Source: Eubacteriales Family XIII. Incertae Sedis bacterium (GTDB taxonomy: Bacteria > Bacillota_A > Clostridia > Peptostreptococcales > Anaerovoracaceae). Taken from it: 5,685 bases of DNA. The DNA is taken from positions 1-5,685 of the forward strand of contig JAITHG010000162.1 in NCBI GenBank assembly GCA_031280075.1, given 5' to 3'. A program made the translations under genes and the position numbers. Below, piece after piece: positions 4,470 through 5,685 of this stretch (positions are counted from its first letter, which is position 1; each line of letters opens with the position of its first letter). Below the pieces are notes generated by a model. That model did not search any database. It was not told where the DNA came from and saw only the letters and a program-made list of their open reading frames with translations.

Positions 4470-5685
4470 ATGGATTTGATTCTACGACCGAATTATGTGA
4501 ACAAGATCATGGCGTATGCGGATGCGCCACTTGTCAAGATCCTTTCCGGCATCCGGCGATCCGGCAAGTCCACCATTCTGAAAATGGTGGAGCAGGCGTT
4601 GCGCCAGCGCGGGGTTGCGGACAACCGGATTCTTGTCTATCGTTTTGATTCGCTTGCGCTGGATGCGCTCAAGACAGCGAGGCGACTCTATGACGAGGTG
4701 AAAGGCAAGCTGTGCAAAGACGGGAAGACCTACCTGTTCTTCGACGAGATCCAAGAGGTCGAGGACTGGGAGAGGGCGGTCAATTCGTTGATGGCCGATT
4801 TCGATGTGGACATCTATGTGACGGGTTCCAATTCCCGCATGATGTCCTCCGAGATCTCGACCTACCTGACGGGGCGGTATGTGGGGTTCCGAGTGCTCCC
4901 GCTGTCCTTTGCCGAGTACCTGACGTTCCGCGAGAAGCAGATCCAAGACAATCCTATGTTTCTGAATGGTGCGGGCGATGCCGACGGAATGGGCTATGGG
5001 TGCGGGGACATGGAGTTCTCAGAGTTCGTGCGGCATTTCAAATACGTTGAATTCGCTAGGTACCTGCGGTTTGGCGGCTTTCCCGCAGTGCATCTGCGGG
5101 ACTACTCGCGGGACGAAGCCTACGCGATTGTCCGCGACATATACAACTCCACCGTCTATACCGATATCGTCAGACGCAACCAAATCCGCAAGGTGGATCA
5201 ACTGGAGCGGATCGTGGATTTCGCCTTCGACAATATTGGGCGCACGTTTTCGGCAGCGTCGATTGCCAAGTACCTCAAAAGTGAGCGGCGGGTTATTGAC
5301 AACGAAACGGTCTCCAGCTATCTGCAAAAGCTGGAGGGCGCTTTCATCCTGCACCGCTGCCACCGCTATGACCTGCAGGGCAAGGCAATCCTCAAAACAC
5401 AGGAGAAGTTCTATGTGGCAGACACCGCCATGCGCTACAGTGTACTCGGGTACACGCCGGACAGTGTGGCTGCCATGCTCGAAAACGTGGTGTATCTGGA
5501 ACTGCTGCGCCGTGGCTACGAGGTTCACATCGGACAGGTTGTCGGCGGCGAGATAGACTTCGTCGCCACGCGCGGCGGCGACCGGCTGTACATCCAGGTC
5601 ACGCAGGAGATCCGCTCCCAAGAAACCGAGCGGCGCGAGTATGAAAGGCTTTTGGACGTGCGGGACAACTACCCCAAATACGTCC
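4470..5685 (+). CDS. AAA-type ATPase with DUF4143-like C-terminal region, 3' end beyond window
   Basis: The open frame runs 405 codons from the ATG at 4470 to the window edge without a stop, so it is partial at the C-terminus. Walker A is G27-I-R-R-S-G-K-S34, Walker B is YLFFDE (88-93), followed by IQ and a conserved-looking DW (99-100). A sensor-like VTGSNS (117-122) and LTGRY (133-137) follow, as in AAA_14 ATPases. Further on come RFGGFP, a winged-helix-like section and GEIDFVA plus YIQV near the end, typical of DUF4143 and reminiscent of the PD-(D/E)xK nuclease fold. Members are usually about 400-450 residues, so only a short tail should be missing. AAAGG (4459-4463) is the ribosome site. 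This family is widespread and often multicopy; its biological role is poorly known, and a link to the upstream operon is not indicated. Confidence 0.92.
   Translation, partial: MDLILRPNYVNKIMAYADAPLVKILSGIRRSGKSTILKMVEQALRQRGVADNRILVYRFDSLALDALKTARRLYDEVKGKLCKDGKTYLFFDEIQEVEDWERAVNSLMADFDVDIYVTGSNSRMMSSEISTYLTGRYVGFRVLPLSFAEYLTFREKQIQDNPMFLNGAGDADGMGYGCGDMEFSEFVRHFKYVEFARYLRFGGFPAVHLRDYSRDEAYAIVRDIYNSTVYTDIVRRNQIRKVDQLERIVDFAFDNIGRTFSAASIAKYLKSERRVIDNETVSSYLQKLEGAFILHRCHRYDLQGKAILKTQEKFYVADTAMRYSVLGYTPDSVAAMLENVVYLELLRRGYEVHIGQVVGGEIDFVATRGGDRLYIQVTQEIRSQETERREYERLLDVRDNYPKYV

Noticed and set aside
4091..4648. 185-codon plus-strand frame across the palindrome
   Set aside because: It overlaps two real genes in other frames and reads through the inverted repeat; no domain or ribosome site supports it.
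5019..5621. 200-codon minus-strand frame opposite the ATPase
   Set aside because: It lies wholly within the well-supported ATPase gene and has no recognisable motif.

Overview
The window is high-GC bacterial DNA with Shine-Dalgarno sites and good sigma70-type promoters. The secreted proteins carry C-terminal beta-sandwich repeats with a YQWY core, a type common in surface proteins of Actinomycetota. A class such as Coriobacteriia would fit, but this is inferred from protein style and base composition; no marker gene here settles it.

Layout. Positions 1-94 hold a repeat with two nested hairpins of the same unusual shape and a 14-base direct repeat spaced by 80, which suggests the right-hand end of a tandem array. 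A minus-strand CDP-alcohol phosphatidyltransferase (658 down to 89) ends inside this repeat and has its own promoter (726-698). The 512-base gap from 659 to 1170 is not empty. It holds the divergent promoters, one copy of a 34-base dispersed repeat (795-828), a strong plus-strand promoter (826-854) with a palindrome over its expected start, and a leader of about 310 bases with strong hairpins. In the leader one segment can pair with either of two copies of the same 8-base sequence, and the second copy runs into six T's, which looks like an attenuator.

The leader feeds a two-gene operon with a 4-base ATGA overlap. The first gene (1171-3504) encodes a 777-residue exported protein with two tandem thioredoxin-like domains, a 13-asparagine linker and two Ig-like repeats. 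The second (3501-4277) encodes a 258-residue exported protein with an acidic Asp/Asn motif, a Gly/Pro-rich linker and one Ig-like repeat of the same family. They probably act together outside the membrane; neither has a sortase signal. Their function is not recognised.

Downstream, a perfect 34-bp inverted repeat (4313-4386), whose arm is the same sequence as the copy at 795-828, separates the operon from an AAA-type ATPase with a DUF4143-like C-terminal region (4470 to beyond the window), which has its own likely promoter.

Most worth following up are the leader switch, the degenerate thioredoxin-like exported protein and its partner, the shared dispersed repeat that appears to supply part of the operon's -35 box, and the hairpin repeat at the left edge.
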